This document shows positions 9,639-40,950 of a stretch of 64,000 bases of DNA, piece by piece. Location: positions 19,102,043-19,166,042 of the forward strand of contig CP154957.1 of NCBI GenBank assembly GCA_039621445.1, written 5' to 3'. The translations under genes and the position numbers were made by a program. Under the pieces are notes generated by a model. It worked only from the letters and a program-made list of their open reading frames with translations. It had not been told where the DNA came from and did no database searches. Positions within the stretch are counted from its first letter, which is position 1. The number at the start of each line of letters is the position of its first letter. Source of the DNA: Euglena gracilis (Eukaryota; Euglenida; Euglenophyceae; Euglenales).

Positions 9639-10210
9639 CTACTGCTCCGTGGTTGTGGGTTTTGGTAAATCGGTGAGGCAGGGGCTGACCACCATGGTGT
9701 GTGACCATACCATTGCTTAGCGGTCCCCCGGGGGGAGGGGGGGTTACTTTCCACTCCGAAAAATCCAGTCAGTCATTTTTTTTTTCCGGCCAAGCCAGTC
9801 AGTCACTTTACCCCCCCTGGGGGGGGGGGGGTCGCTGCTCAGGAAAACCAGTCACTTTTTGGCCTTTCAAGGCCATTTTTGGCCAAAATTTTCCCCGGCG
9901 CCTTCGGCGCCGGTTGGCCACTCAGCCACTTTTGGGTGATTTCTGGCCTACCCCACCCCCGGAGGGGGGTCACGGCCAAAAAACCAGTCAGTCACTCTGA
10001 AAAAACCAGTCAGTCACCCCCCGGGGGGTGGGACAGGTGTTAAGCAATGGTCTGTGTGCGACACGTCGCCGAGGAAGTAGCAGCAGTCGTCAGTCGGGTT
10101 GACGGCCATCAGATTCTGGGCAAACGTGCCACTCTTCGCCAGGGAGACGTCCATCATGCAGTTCCCAAGCTGCAGCTTGATCTTCCCCGACTTGTACACC
10201 ACCATCTTGC
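9639..10210 (-). CDS. POLR3D: RPC4 last exon, split by a MITE
   Basis: The conserved tail is coded from 10210 to 10055 and, after the inserted element (9706-10054) and one target-site copy, resumes at 9697 and stops at 9639. Without the insert the frame passes from GDVSH straight into TMVVSPCLTDL, matching the usual RPC4 ending. As found here, translation would run into the element and end about a dozen codons in. Residues lost: roughly the last 17 to 20. Confidence 0.8.
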
Positions 10211-13200
10211 CTGGCGGGGTAGGGGGTGGGCACCATTGGGACAGAATATGAGGGCAGCACCACAAGACCTGCCGAGTTGAAAACGTCTTTCCATCATCAA
10301 ATAATTCAAAATATCGCCAGGCAAAAACCACGTAACTACGCACACACACACACACACACACACATACGCGCGCACACACAAACACAACACACACGCTCGC
10401 GCACGCAAACACACGTGCTCGCGCACGCTCACACGCAAGCACGCACGCCCACCCGCACGCACATACACACACAGCGAAACGACAGAGTCGAAAATGGGGC
10501 GGGGTTGGCTAATCCTACCCAACTTGGACCCCTTGTTGGGGGGGATACAGTTGCTCGCCATTGGAAAAATAATTTTGGGAACGAGGCCGGGGGCGTGGTG
10601 ATGATCCACAATTTTCATTTCCGACCCAAATCCCCCCCCACACACATGTGCGCGTGTGAATGCAAAAAACAACAAAAACACAAATTAAGCAAAAAACCAC
10701 CCAATCCTTCAACTGTGAAACAACTGTAAACAAATTTATTCCTGAGTCTTCTTCAACGGCTGTTCCCACTTCAAGCATGCACTCATTTCCCTCTGTTGTC
10801 GCGTAAAAACGACTCCCGGAAATGGAAGAAATGTGTGTAAGAAGCAGATTGGGCAGCACCGGACTGGCCGGAGGGCAGGCCGTTCAGCGTGGTCTTGTTC
10901 TCCTGGCGGTTCACCTTCGGGTCCACGGGAAGCGGCAACAGCAGCGGAAGCTGGATGAGGAACAACGTGTCCGCTCAGGCTGGGTCGCTTAGGTCGCTTA
11001 ACGGCCCCACCAGTTCAGTCGAGGAGCACCCCTCCAGGTCAGTAGCTGGGAATTTGGGCAGGCAGGGAAAACGCTGCTTGGATGACACCCCCATGGAATG
11101 CATACCACGAATAATGCTAAACTTGCTTCTTTGACGCAAAATACCCAGACAACAAACTCAGGAATCAAAGTGTGCATCATGGGACTGGGCCTTGGAGAAT
11201 TGGGGAACCCTGGGTTCAAATATCCACCACTGGCGAGTGATGACCCCTACTGTATCCAAAATCCCCCATAATCCAAAATACATAATCTGCAACTGTCAAG
11301 CCGCCCAAGCTTGACAAGCAAACTGCTGTCACAAGGCGGCTGCAAAAGAAGTTAAAACCGTCCACGAGGGGGGGGGGCAGGGGCTGGGGGTCCGGCTCAA
11401 GCGACGCCCTGGTCCTCCTTCAGCTCCTCAGACCCCGAGTCAATAAAGCACGCGGTCTTCTCCTGAGGGAACAGCGGAGGGGGCGTTGTAATGCAACGCC
11501 GTGCACTTTCCGGGGGCGGCTGACAGAATGCAGAGAAATGGGCAAATGTCTGTCCTCCGACCGGGTGGTCGTCAGACATGGGGTCCTGACAAAAAACGTG
11601 TCCTTCGACCAGGGGTTGGTCGGTTAGACAAAGGGTCTTAAAAAAATCAATCTACCAACTGGGAGGTGTCTGGATCTCCCCCAAAATAAAAAAAATGCCC
11701 AAACCAGAGCCCAAAATGGCATTTTCTGGTCGAATTCGGGAACAAAAATTTTCAGGTGCCGTGCCAAAAATCTGGCCAAGGGAAGGTAGCTAGACATGGG
11801 GGGGTAGAAAGACACACACACACATACACAATATACACCAATTTGAGAGAGGATGTATCGGTAAACTGCCACAGTGCAAGGTGATGCCGAAAGTGCAGCA
11901 TCACCATCACCTTGCAAGGAATAGACAGCTTGGGGGAAAGTCAGAAGAATGATCAGACCTCCCATGCAAGAAAGACAACTACGCCCAGGAAAATGAGGGA
12001 ACGGAACTGTCCAGAAACAGCCAATCAGTGGGGGGGGGGGACCTCGTCCAAATGGCCAGAGGGGTCGGCCTGGTTTACGCCAATGGGCAGGCTGGTGGGG
12101 AAGTTGCGTGTCTGCTCCCGCAGCGCGTGCAGTGGAGGGGCAGCCTCCTCCTCCTCCAGGCTCTGTGACGGTGGCGGGACCAACACCAAAGCAAACACAA
12201 TCCGTTCCAGGAGGTCACAACCAGGCTTTTTTTAACCAACCCCGGGGGGGGGTCTGGAGTGCCTGTGAGTGCCTGCCCAGGCAGGCACTACCCCCCCCCC
12301 CCGGGGGGTGGGTCGGATTTCGGCCTGTGCCCGGGCACATTCCTTTGAAAATGGGCCATTTTTGGCTCCCCGGCACCTTCGGCGCCGGGGTTGTGCTAGG
12401 GCACTTTTGGCCGTGTGCCCTACCCCCCCCGGGGGGGTCGGATTTGAAGTGCCTTGGAGTGCCTGCCCAGGCAGGCACCCCCCCGGGGTGGGGTCGGCAC
12501 CCGACTAAAATACAGCCTGGTCACAACCACAGATTTTCTTTTTGAGGATGCCCCCCCGGGTTCCAGGCAACTTTTGGGCGTCAATCTTAGGGAAAAAAAT
12601 TGGCAACACGGCAAAAACATAAAAAAAGGTGAAATTGGTGGGGAAAAAAACACCCGTCTTTGGCAGGTTCCCACCAAGCCCCACCTGGGGGGAGGGGGCG
12701 GCTGCTGACCGTAGCCACTCCCCCAGGGTATAGGTCCATCCGACCCCCCCCCCCTGTGTCCAACCTTAAAAAAAAAGATGAGAAAAAAAATCTCCTCATC
12801 TCAACGTTCTTGCACGTTGACAGGTTGGCTGGAATGATGGCCAGGACCATGGGCAGCAAAATCGCCTTGGACAGGACTTTGAAACGCTGGCCGTTTGGAA
12901 ATAGCCAGGGACTGACAGGATCCCCGACAGGTTCTTGCACACAGAAAATCAACTGGGGGTGGCGGCTGGGGTTGGGGTGGACGATTTTGCATTGCCCTCT
13001 GACAAAAAGATACATCATCGTGAGTCCATAAAGCAATAATATTGCCGCCAGAGGTAACTATCAAATAGCGGGATCGAGGCTGAAAATTGACTGAGTGAAA
13101 AGAGTGGAAAAATTGGTGGTCAAGAAAAATGCTTGGCGGCCTCAAGGGAAAAAAAAGAGGATTTTGGTAAGCTTCTTAAAAACATAAATTTCGGAGATTA

Positions 13201-15445
13201 ATGGGAAAAATTAGGAGTACGTGTCAATCAATAAAGAAATTTGAATTTTCAGGCCTCAAATAAGAGTCACCTTCGAATTGTCGCCATTTTGGTAGAGCCA
13301 TAAAAAGAAGTGGAAAATTCCTTCAACTGGAGGAAGACTCCTTCCTTCAAATGCAGGCAGATGAACTTATGGATAAAAGAACTCCCGGTGTTCGCACTTT
13401 TTACACCTGTTTTCCTCCTATTTTCTAACATGCCCTGCCTGCGTCTTCTCCTGCCGCCTGGGGGACGGTCCTGCGAGTCCCAACAACGTCGAATCCCACG
13501 GGGGCGGACACCTTGGACTGCACAATGGAGGTGGGAGCGCGACTGCCCTGCAGCACCGGGGCCAGCCCTGCGCCGAACGCCAACCACGCGGTGTGCGTAG
13601 CATGTGGGTGCACGCGGTGTTTGTTCTGTTGCGATTCAATGCGCACGATGCACTTGGGAGGGTGTGCATCAGTGGATGAGCAAGAGAAACCTTGCTTTGC
13701 TGGAATCCAAACCAACAGCGAGTGCAGTTTGATTCGCGATTTTATGACTGGGATTACTGCCCGTACTTTTCAAGCTCAGCAGCAAAAAGAGGAAGGGGTC
13801 CAAGGGCAGTGGCCACGCCGGGAGGACGATGCACGGAAGCCACGAAATGTCTTGGAAATATTTACTTGGGGCCCGCACGTGCACGACCCGGGGGTTCGAC
13901 TCACCCGCCCGCCGCCCAAAACCCTTGGAAAATTTGCTGGGGCCAAACAGGTGTAAAAAGATCGATGGACCGGAAAACGTGGCAGCTCCGGGCCGCGGGA
14001 CACCGGAGCGGCCCTGGGCCACACCTCCCGTGCCGCCGGAGGCCTCAAACGCCAGCTGGTCCCGCGGCTTCCACTCCCGGGCGTGCTGCTGCCGCTCCCG
14101 CCGGGCGTTCTTCACGAAGTCGTCGTCCGCCCCGCCGCCCTCCGCCCCCGGCCCGCCCTCTGCGGCTGGGCCCAGGCCGACCCCCGCCCCTCCAACCCCA
14201 GATACCCGTCTCAGCCGGATGGGGTCTTGATTTTTTTGACCTCTGGCCCCAATGACCCCAAACGGCCTCCAACCTGGGCACGTCGGGCTGGGGGTGCCGT
14301 GCACAGGGTCCTGGCAGAGGCATTTGGGTAATTTCGGCGTGGCATTGGTTTCCCTCTCTTCTCTCTTTTGCTTCTTTCTCGTTTTTTTTGACGAGGGTTC
14401 CCGGAAGCTATCTTCCCTATCCGAGCCTGGCAACCAAAACTACCCCCCATGTGTGCATTGAACAGCAAGTGGTATCGTCGGGTATTATTCCTGCAGAATG
14501 CAAAGGAACCTCGGAAAATACCACTTTGTCCATGTCCACGGAGGTGGTCATCAGGCAGCAGGCAGGGGCATGGCACTGAGGGTTAGCCGACAGTGCCACC
14601 TCATGTTGCATGCCGCCGTTCTCCGATGTGACGCCTGTGCAATTTGCTTGGGGAGAATAAAACTGGCAACCTACGGTGGCCCACTGGACCCAGAGGGGGT
14701 GGCCTGTTGCAGATGAGGAGGCGGCCGCCGGGGGGTGGGCCGGCAGCCCCTCGGGCCGCTTCACCGCCTTGGGGAAGAAGCGCCGCCGCTGGTCCGACCC
14801 GCCTGAGGGGAGAGGGGTCTGCGGTGGCTCTTTCGTACAGCTTCCTGCAGGGCATTCGGGTGATTGAGGGGGGAGGGAGGGGGACGAACCCCCAACCCAG
14901 TGCGAAGCGCCGGAAATTCTTTTCGGGGGGGGCAACAAAAAAATCACCCAAAACCTTCTTCTCAGATGTTTTCTTCCAAAAAATGACAGAAAAACATGCA
15001 AAAAGGTTCTTTTCCGGCACAAAGCACGGAGAACTGATTTTTTTTGGCTCCAGGGGGTCCCTGGAACCCCCTCCCTCGGCTCAGCGGGGATGGATCCAGA
15101 ACTCTCCCCCGGGGCCAAATCCCCCCACCCTTCCCCCTGTACAAAATCAACGCTCACTTGGAACCCTTGGTGCATACATCTGGCTCGCATTCGACGATTG
15201 CTCGAGCCCTCGATCTTTTTCGAGGGGAGCAGCTGTTGGGGGAAGCAATCAGAGGCTCAGGCTGCGACCTCGAATCCTGAGCATCCAACCTGCCCCCCGC
15301 CCCCACCGACCTGACCTTAATTGGGCACCCTTTTAATAGTGACTGGATGGATGGGGGAACGGGGGGGGGGGCACTCACCTGTCGCCTGCGGGCCGCCCTC
15401 GAGCTTCACCACCACCCGCTCGAATGGCGGAGCCCCGCCGGACAT
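9639..15445 (-). CDS. POLR3D: RNA polymerase III subunit RPC4 (RPC53/POLR3D), multi-exon, last exon interrupted
   Basis: RPC4 forms the TFIIF-like heterodimer with RPC5 on RNA polymerase III and acts in termination and reinitiation in the nucleus. Evidence: the C-terminal exon reads KMVVYKSGKIKLQLG, then SGTFAQNLMAV and CCYFLGDVSHT, the conserved RPC4 tail; an upstream exon has LPLLLPLPVDPKVNR, matching the QLP..LP block; a second exon has RRRFFPKAVKR, like the basic FxPK segment near the N-terminus. The start is the ATG at 15443-15445, followed by 22 codons and a GTGAGT donor. Visible exons: 15379-15445, about 14735-14802, 14025-14166, 13512-13567, 10860-10950, 10055-10210, 9639-9697. The junctions I could check are conventional GT/AG and keep phase. 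A 349-bp MITE splits the last exon; the natural stop is TAG at 9639-9641. Middle exons may be missing from this list. Confidence 0.8.
9706..10054. mobile_element. hAT-like MITE, family A, inside the RPC4 coding exon
   Basis: 349 bp bounded by CATACCATTGCTTAGC and, inverted, CATTGCTTAAC. Flanked by an 8-bp target duplication, TGTGTGAC (9698-9705) and TGTGCGAC (10055-10062), 7 of 8 identical. The interior has CCAGTCAGTCAC repeats next to both ends and a central CCGGCGCCTTCGGCGCCGG hairpin (9895-9913). No coding capacity. Terminal repeats plus an 8-bp duplication fit a non-autonomous hAT-type element; the superfamily is inferred. Confidence 0.85.
10336..10470. repeat. CA-rich microsatellite in an RPC4 intron
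   Basis: (CA)n grading into CGCACG/CGCAAGCACG variants. The His/Thr- and Cys/Val-rich reading frames across it are artefacts of the repeat. Confidence 0.95.
10860..10950 (-). CDS. POLR3D: RPC4 exon with the QLP..LP block
   Basis: Acceptor CATCCAG, 91 bases in phase 0, codons for LPLLLPLPVDPKVNRQENK, donor CCG/GTGCTG in phase 1. The next exon's CCGCCAG acceptor restores the reading frame as SGQSGKMVVYKSG. Confidence 0.8.
10970..13400. other. RPC4 intron sequence with MITE and microsatellite debris
   Basis: Apart from the MITE at 12222-12519 and copies of a TGTCCTCCGACCGGG motif near 11560-11620, no coding feature can be supported. One open frame at about 12800-13030 is discussed among rejected items. 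Confidence 0.5.
12222..12519. mobile_element. hAT-like MITE, family B (CAGGCT ends)
   Basis: 298 bp with inverted ends CAGGCT.../...AGCCTG and a perfect 8-bp target duplication GTCACAAC (12214-12221, 12520-12527). The interior is built of GTGCCTGCCCAGGCAGGCAC palindromes, G/C runs and a CCGGCACCTTCGGCGCCGG hairpin. Same family as 42334-42632. Non-coding; lies in an RPC4 intron. Confidence 0.85.
13512..13567 (-). CDS. POLR3D: RPC4 exon (short, between acidic region and QLP block)
   Basis: Acceptor GGCGCAG, codons for GLAPVLQGSRAPTSIVQSK, donor AAG/GTGTCC. It enters in phase 1 and leaves in phase 0, matching the exons on either side. The frame stays open further downstream, so a longer exon is possible. 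Confidence 0.5.
14025..14166 (-). CDS. POLR3D: RPC4 exon 3 (acidic then Arg-rich)
   Basis: Codons for GGGADDDFVKNARRERQQ, then REWKPRDQLAF and EASGGTGG, strongly GC3-rich, ending at a GTGTGG donor in phase 1; acceptor CCCAGCCGCAG. Assignment to RPC4 rests on position, strand and phase rather than on a conserved motif. Confidence 0.55.
14735..14802 (-). CDS. POLR3D: RPC4 exon 2 (basic FxPK region)
   Basis: Acceptor CTCTCCCCTCAG precedes codons for GSDQRRRFFPKAVKRPEG. The 3' edge is uncertain: a GTGAAG donor inside the KAVKR codons is possible, otherwise the exon runs to about 14735 without an obvious GT. Confidence 0.65.
15379..15445 (-). CDS. POLR3D: RPC4 exon 1
   Basis: Starts MSGGAPPFERVVVKLEGG and ends in phase 1 at a consensus GTGAGT donor. 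The next exon's acceptor (CCCCTCAG) completes the split glycine codon in frame, which fixes both edges. Confidence 0.75.
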
Positions 15446-17272
15446 GGCGGGCCACGGAGGGGGGAGGTAGGTTAGCGGGGCGGGGAGTTGGCCGGCTGCG
15501 AACAACAAACAAGCGGTGGTGCGTGCCGCAGTCACGTGGACGATTGTGGAAAAGCACCAGGCCCATGTTTTTCACCCCTGGGGTATTAAACGAACGGGAG
15601 GGGGGGGGGACTGGACCCTCTGGGGGGGGGTCGAACCCACCCTATGCAAAAAGAATTTCCGGCGCTTTGTGCTGGGAAAACACACATTTTTTTTGAAAAA
15701 TCGGCCAAAAGCAACAAAATTTTCATCTTTTTGCCTTCAGCCTTTTTGCGCGGTGAGAAAATTCTGCCAGTCCGAATTCTCAAGGCATTTAAAGGCACTT
15801 TGAGGGCGTATCATGTGGTTTGCTGTCAGAGTCTGCAATACTCCAGATCATTCTGTGGTGCCCTCAGCTGAACTGAAAGCATGCTCGTTCACCTCCCCAC
15901 AGCTGCTCCGCATTTTCCATGTCTTGTGCCCTTGCCCTCTGCTCTTCAAGTTCAGAAATAACACTCCTCACGCAGGTGTGCATTACAATCAGCAATATGA
16001 AACGGCAATAGCCTCAGTTGCAAGCAACCCACATCCGCAAATACCCATGTCCATTTCTGAGTTGAAAGGCGAATGCCACACAAGGCGCAAAAAAATCAAA
16101 AAAAATTCCCACTTGGGCCCTGAACTCTTTGTGAATGGGCCCTGCACTTTTAACGCTGGGCCCTGCACTTTTAACGCTAGGCCCTGCACTTTCATCGCTG
16201 GGCCCTGTACTTTTATCGCTGGGCCCTGTACTTTTATCGCTAGGCCCTTAACTTTTTTCGCTAGGCCCTTCACTTTTTTCGCTAGGCCCTGCACTTTTTT
16301 CGTTGGGGCTCACAAAAGAATAAATACTGTAATTCTTCAAAGCATTCTAAAAAATTCCAGCATCGCCCAGCATCATCAGAGGTGCTTGGTGGGGGGACAC
16401 CCCGCCCTCCTTATATTGAGCCCTGGTTCTACCCCCCCTTCTCCCTGGTGGTAGCTTCACTCTTGCTCTGAAGGGAAAGAAGCTCAGCGACCCCCCATCC
16501 CCCATCAAGCTACTGCACCTCCCAAGGGGTTGAAATTTTATATATTATTTATTAATTTAATACATTTGGCATGCCCAAAAATTCAACAAAGAAAAGCAAG
16601 GACACAAGTGACAGGAGGAAAGATGCCATGCAAACCAAACAACCAACCAAAACAGTCCATAATTTCTTGTTGCTGTCAGGATTTGTCGGTTTCGTTCGGA
16701 TTCATCTTTGTTTTTCGGAACCGACCTCCAGAAGGTAAACAGAGCTGTTACTGGTATTTGTCGGGAGTAGCCAGAATCTGTCACTGGAGTTGCTTCATCA
16801 AGACAACCCCGGGGGGGGGGGGGTGGACATCCCCACATCCCATACATATGCCCATCACCATCCCATCATCGAACCTTGGCTGCCACCACACAGCCTCAGA
16901 GGCGCGGGGAGGGGCAGGAAGGGACCACATTGTTGGGGTCACACAGCGTGCCGGTCAGTCAGGTCAGCCAATGAGTCAGCCGGGCCAGCCCGGGCCGAGG
17001 TGGGAGGGGAGGGGTGGTGCGCCGGCCCCTGCCAGGTGGCACCCCCCCCCCCCGCCACGGCGGCCGCGAGGCGGCCGCCAAAAAAAAAAGGAGGTACCCC
17101 GAAAAGGAAGGAAGGAGGGGGGGGGAGGGGGACAGCTGCGCTCCGCAAGGCGAAACCCGCACCGCTGTCCCCCCCAAAGTGCCGGTACCCCGCAGCGGGG
17201 GGCCCCTCCACCGCTGCGGTGTGGAGGGGAGGGGGTGGGAAAGGGTCACGGGGGTCAGGGGAGGCACAGAAG
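15446..17272. other. Spacer between RPC4 start and EFL1 end
   Basis: Gene-free apart from a minisatellite. It holds repeat debris with a CCGGCGCTTTGTGCTGG hairpin near 15657 and a GC-rich stretch at about 17030-17300 in which no frame looks like a known protein. The RPC4 promoter should lie just above 15445, but no promoter motif is identifiable. Confidence 0.5.
16138..16312. repeat. 21-bp minisatellite
   Basis: Eight units of a GGGCCCTGCACTTTTAACGCT-like sequence. Variation is concentrated in the middle (TTTTAAC, TTCATC, TTTATC, TTTTTTC) and in the last base. Because 21 is a multiple of 3, both strands stay open and read as heptapeptide repeats, but nothing suggests translation. Confidence 0.95.
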
Positions 17273-17639
17273 TCAGGCAGTGTCGCGGGGGCAAGTCCCC
17301 GCCACACCGAAATGGGGCGCGGTGAGCCAGGCAGCGGGTGTGTTACGTGCCGGTGGTGGCAGCATGCCGCCACGGCCCGGAACGGCCCGGTGTGTTGCCA
17401 CCCCCAAAGACCTCCGCAGCCATTTCCCATTGTGCCTGAACCGCCATTCCCCCAAAAGGACCTTTTCTGGGCGTCCAGCGGCGGAGCACCTGAGCTGAGG
17501 GAGCGAGGCAAATGAGACGATCTGTGTGGTCCGCAAAACTTTCTCGAACCCGAACCAAACCAAACTCAGCAACCGTCGGATGAAAGTGTGCGGGTGGGGC
17601 TGCCCCCAAAATGAAAATTCCGCTTGTCCTGCCGGAGAA

Positions 17640-38561
<20,922 letters not shown>

Positions 38562-39229
38562 CGTGTGGGTAACAGCGCTGGGAGGACAGGGTGTGACATA
38601 GCGTGGGTCAGGCTCAGGCAGGGCTGGATGGGAAGGCGTGGTGTGGGGGGCAAGCACCTCCAAGCACTTGGATTTGCCGGGATGTCGGGATTTTTTCGGG
38701 TTTTGAACGCTGGAGGTGGGATCCCGGCCACATGGTTTTGGAAGCATGCCATCAAAGGTAAATGACGACCTTTGGCCACTTTTGCTACTTTTAGCCATTT
38801 TTGCCCACTGTCGGCCAACATCTGGCCACTTTTGGCACTTTTTTTGCTGCTGTTGGCTTTGTCCCCCATCGGAGACAGATATTGGTGGTTTTTGGGCCAT
38901 GGATCGTTAAAAGGGGTCATTAAAACAGCCGACGTTCATGTCCAACCAAGGGGGTTGTTGGACAAGACACGGATATGTATCATCACGTCACGAGTAATGC
39001 CCACATGCACCATTTCTTTCATGCAATCCCATTCAGATAATAATTTCAACCAGCTGCTTGCCAATGCCAAGCTGCTTTTGGTCTCTAATTAATTCTGTGT
39101 GGAAAATCAGGAAAGAACGTGACACATTTTTATTTTTTTGACTGTTGGACGGCAATGGCTATTCCATTTTCCAACAACACCCGGCAAGACATTGTGCCAG
39201 CATTATACAGCTCTATATGCAGGCAGACA

Positions 39230-39270
<41 letters not shown>

Positions 39271-39458
39271 CAACACACACTCACTCACTCACTCACTCAC
39301 GCATCTGCTTTCCTGCTTTCCAACATTCCTAACTTCCTACCTACTTAACTTCCAACTACTTACCACTTTATAAACCCACCACACGTTTATAAATGCATGT
39401 TTTCATACACTCACAGATACACATATGTTTATACACACAACACAAATGTCTCCCCCCC

Positions 39459-39493
<35 letters not shown>

Positions 39494-40158
39494 CAAGTTT
39501 GTGTGTGTGTTGTGTGTGTGTGTGTATGTGTGTGTTGTGTGTGTGTGTGTGTGTGCGTGCGTGTGTGTGTGTGTGTGTGTGTGTTTGTGTGTGTGCGTGT
39601 GTGCGTGTGTGTTTGTGGGAACTGCTGGGGTGCCTGAGACCAGGGGATGAGTAGGAACCCTGAAATAGTGTGTGTGTTGGGGGTCGATCGCCCTCCCCCC
39701 ACCACGCTTTCCCATACATACATCCAGGTGCGCCGATTTTTAAGACCAAACTTTCGACCCCCCTCTCCAGCAAGTACCTCCGGCGACAAATCCCGACAAA
39801 TTCCATAAAATCCCGACAAATCTTGACAACACTTTTTGGCCACTGGAGGTGTGGGTTCCGACAAATCCCAACAAATCCCGACAAATCCCAACAACACTGA
39901 AATTTTTTTTGGAAGAATAGATTGGAAGTTGCCCAAAAGGAATGTGATGATTGGTTGTAAACGATTTTCCTGCTGATTTTGTTTATGCTTTTTTTGGCTT
40001 CAGGGGATGTTTTGAAAATGAGAGCTCCCTGGAAACTTTTTTTTTTGCCATTGGTGAGCGGAAATTGTTATGGCTCAACAACAGCACTTTTAAAAATGCC
40101 GGGTCCGGATATTAGATGAAGAATTCTGATAGGAAGAAATCAGCGTTTAGCAAAAAAT
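38562..40158. other. Region upstream of EFL1, no gene
   Basis: Should contain the EFL1 promoter, but no promoter motif is recognisable. Contains CA (39228-39267), CT/GT (39460-39620) arrays and a CCCGACAAATCC direct repeat cluster (39780-39895). Confidence 0.5.
39460..39620. repeat. (CT)n(GT)n microsatellite
   Basis: A short CT run switching to GT with TTG/CGT interruptions. Confidence 0.95.
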
Positions 40159-40427
40159 GGCAGCCTTCAACTAAATGCCCCTCCCGGGGGGGGGCATATA
40201 GTTGGATCAGGGGGTTCCAAAAAAAATTGTGTTATTGAAGGAATAGGGTTAGGGTTAAGAGTTAGGGTTAGGGTTAGGCTTAACTTATAGATTAGTGTTA
40301 GGTGTACACGTTAAGCCTGAAGTTAGGCCGAATTTGTAACCCTATTCCATCAATAACGCAAAAAATTTTGGACCACCCTGATACAACTAAATGGGCCCCC
40401 CGGGGGGGCATTTAGTTGGAGGCTGCC
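40159..40427. mobile_element. Foldback MITE with telomere-like core
   Basis: 269 bp. Inverted ends of about 85 bp begin GGCAGCCTTCAACTAAATG / GGCAGCCTCCAACTAAATG. Each arm holds its own CCCGGG mini-palindrome; the centre has (TTAGGG)n-like repeats. Flanks CAAAAAAT (40151-40158) and CAAAAAAAT (from 40428) look like an 8-bp target duplication with one extra A. Confidence 0.8.
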
Positions 40428-40506
40428 CAAAAAAATATCACAAAGTTATGTTATCGCAAAAGAGGTCAAACTGGTCGAAAAGGAAGCTGTGAGGCATTCA
40501 CAGGTG

Positions 40507-40950
40507 AGCAGGCAGGAGTTTTCGGGACCCCCCCCCCCCGGGGGTCCCGAAAATGCCCCCCACCCTGCACTGGGTGTTGGGGTTACTGAAGGCGTAGGGT
40601 TAGGGTTAGGACTGGCAAGGCCCGGGTTCGGCCGCACTCCCTTCCTGAATTTTTTCTGCCTGACGCGTGCGGCCCACACTGCTGGCCGACAACCGGGCTG
40701 CAAATTCTACACCAACCCTATTCCATCACCCAAAAAAAAGGAAGGACAGGCCGGTCCTTTGTCGGGGCTGACAGTTCGGCAGGCTTTATCTTTCTTTCTC
40801 CCTGCCCATCTGCCGCTTTGGTCGTGCGGCCCGACCCAGGGAGGATGCTTGTCGTGCATATAGCTGAACCATTAGGCCAGTCCTAACCGTAACCCTACGC
40901 GACATTTGGGAAACCCCTCCGGGGGGGGGGAGCGAAAGCTCCCGCCTGCC
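40507..40950. mobile_element. Second foldback with TTAGGG-type arms
   Basis: GCGTAGGGTTAGGGTTAGGA (about 40595) is mirrored by the complement of GCGTAGGGTTACGGTTAGGA at about 40880-40900. Outer parts pair as GGCAGGAGTTTTCG / GGCAGGCGGGAGCTTTCG around C/G runs. A perfect TTTTCGGGACCCCC/GGGGGTCCCGAAAA hairpin lies at about 40519-40551. Confidence 0.65.

Noticed and set aside
12801-13031. Minus-strand frame with a hydrophobic stretch (ILLPMVLAIIPANLSTC) as an extra RPC4 exon
   Set aside because: No GC3 bias, no match to RPC4 and no convincing splice sites. Left out, though it lies in an RPC4 intron.
13870-13925. B-box-like GGTTCGACTCACC as another tRNA
   Set aside because: No acceptor stem or A box at the correct distance.
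16939-17511. GC-rich minus-strand frame as an additional gene after EFL1
   Set aside because: Long frames on both strands are expected at this GC content. No family motif or splice sites seen.
40247-40300. Possible telomere or chromosome-fusion site (TTAGGG repeats)
   Set aside because: Only a handful of degenerate units, placed inside foldback elements with their own ends.
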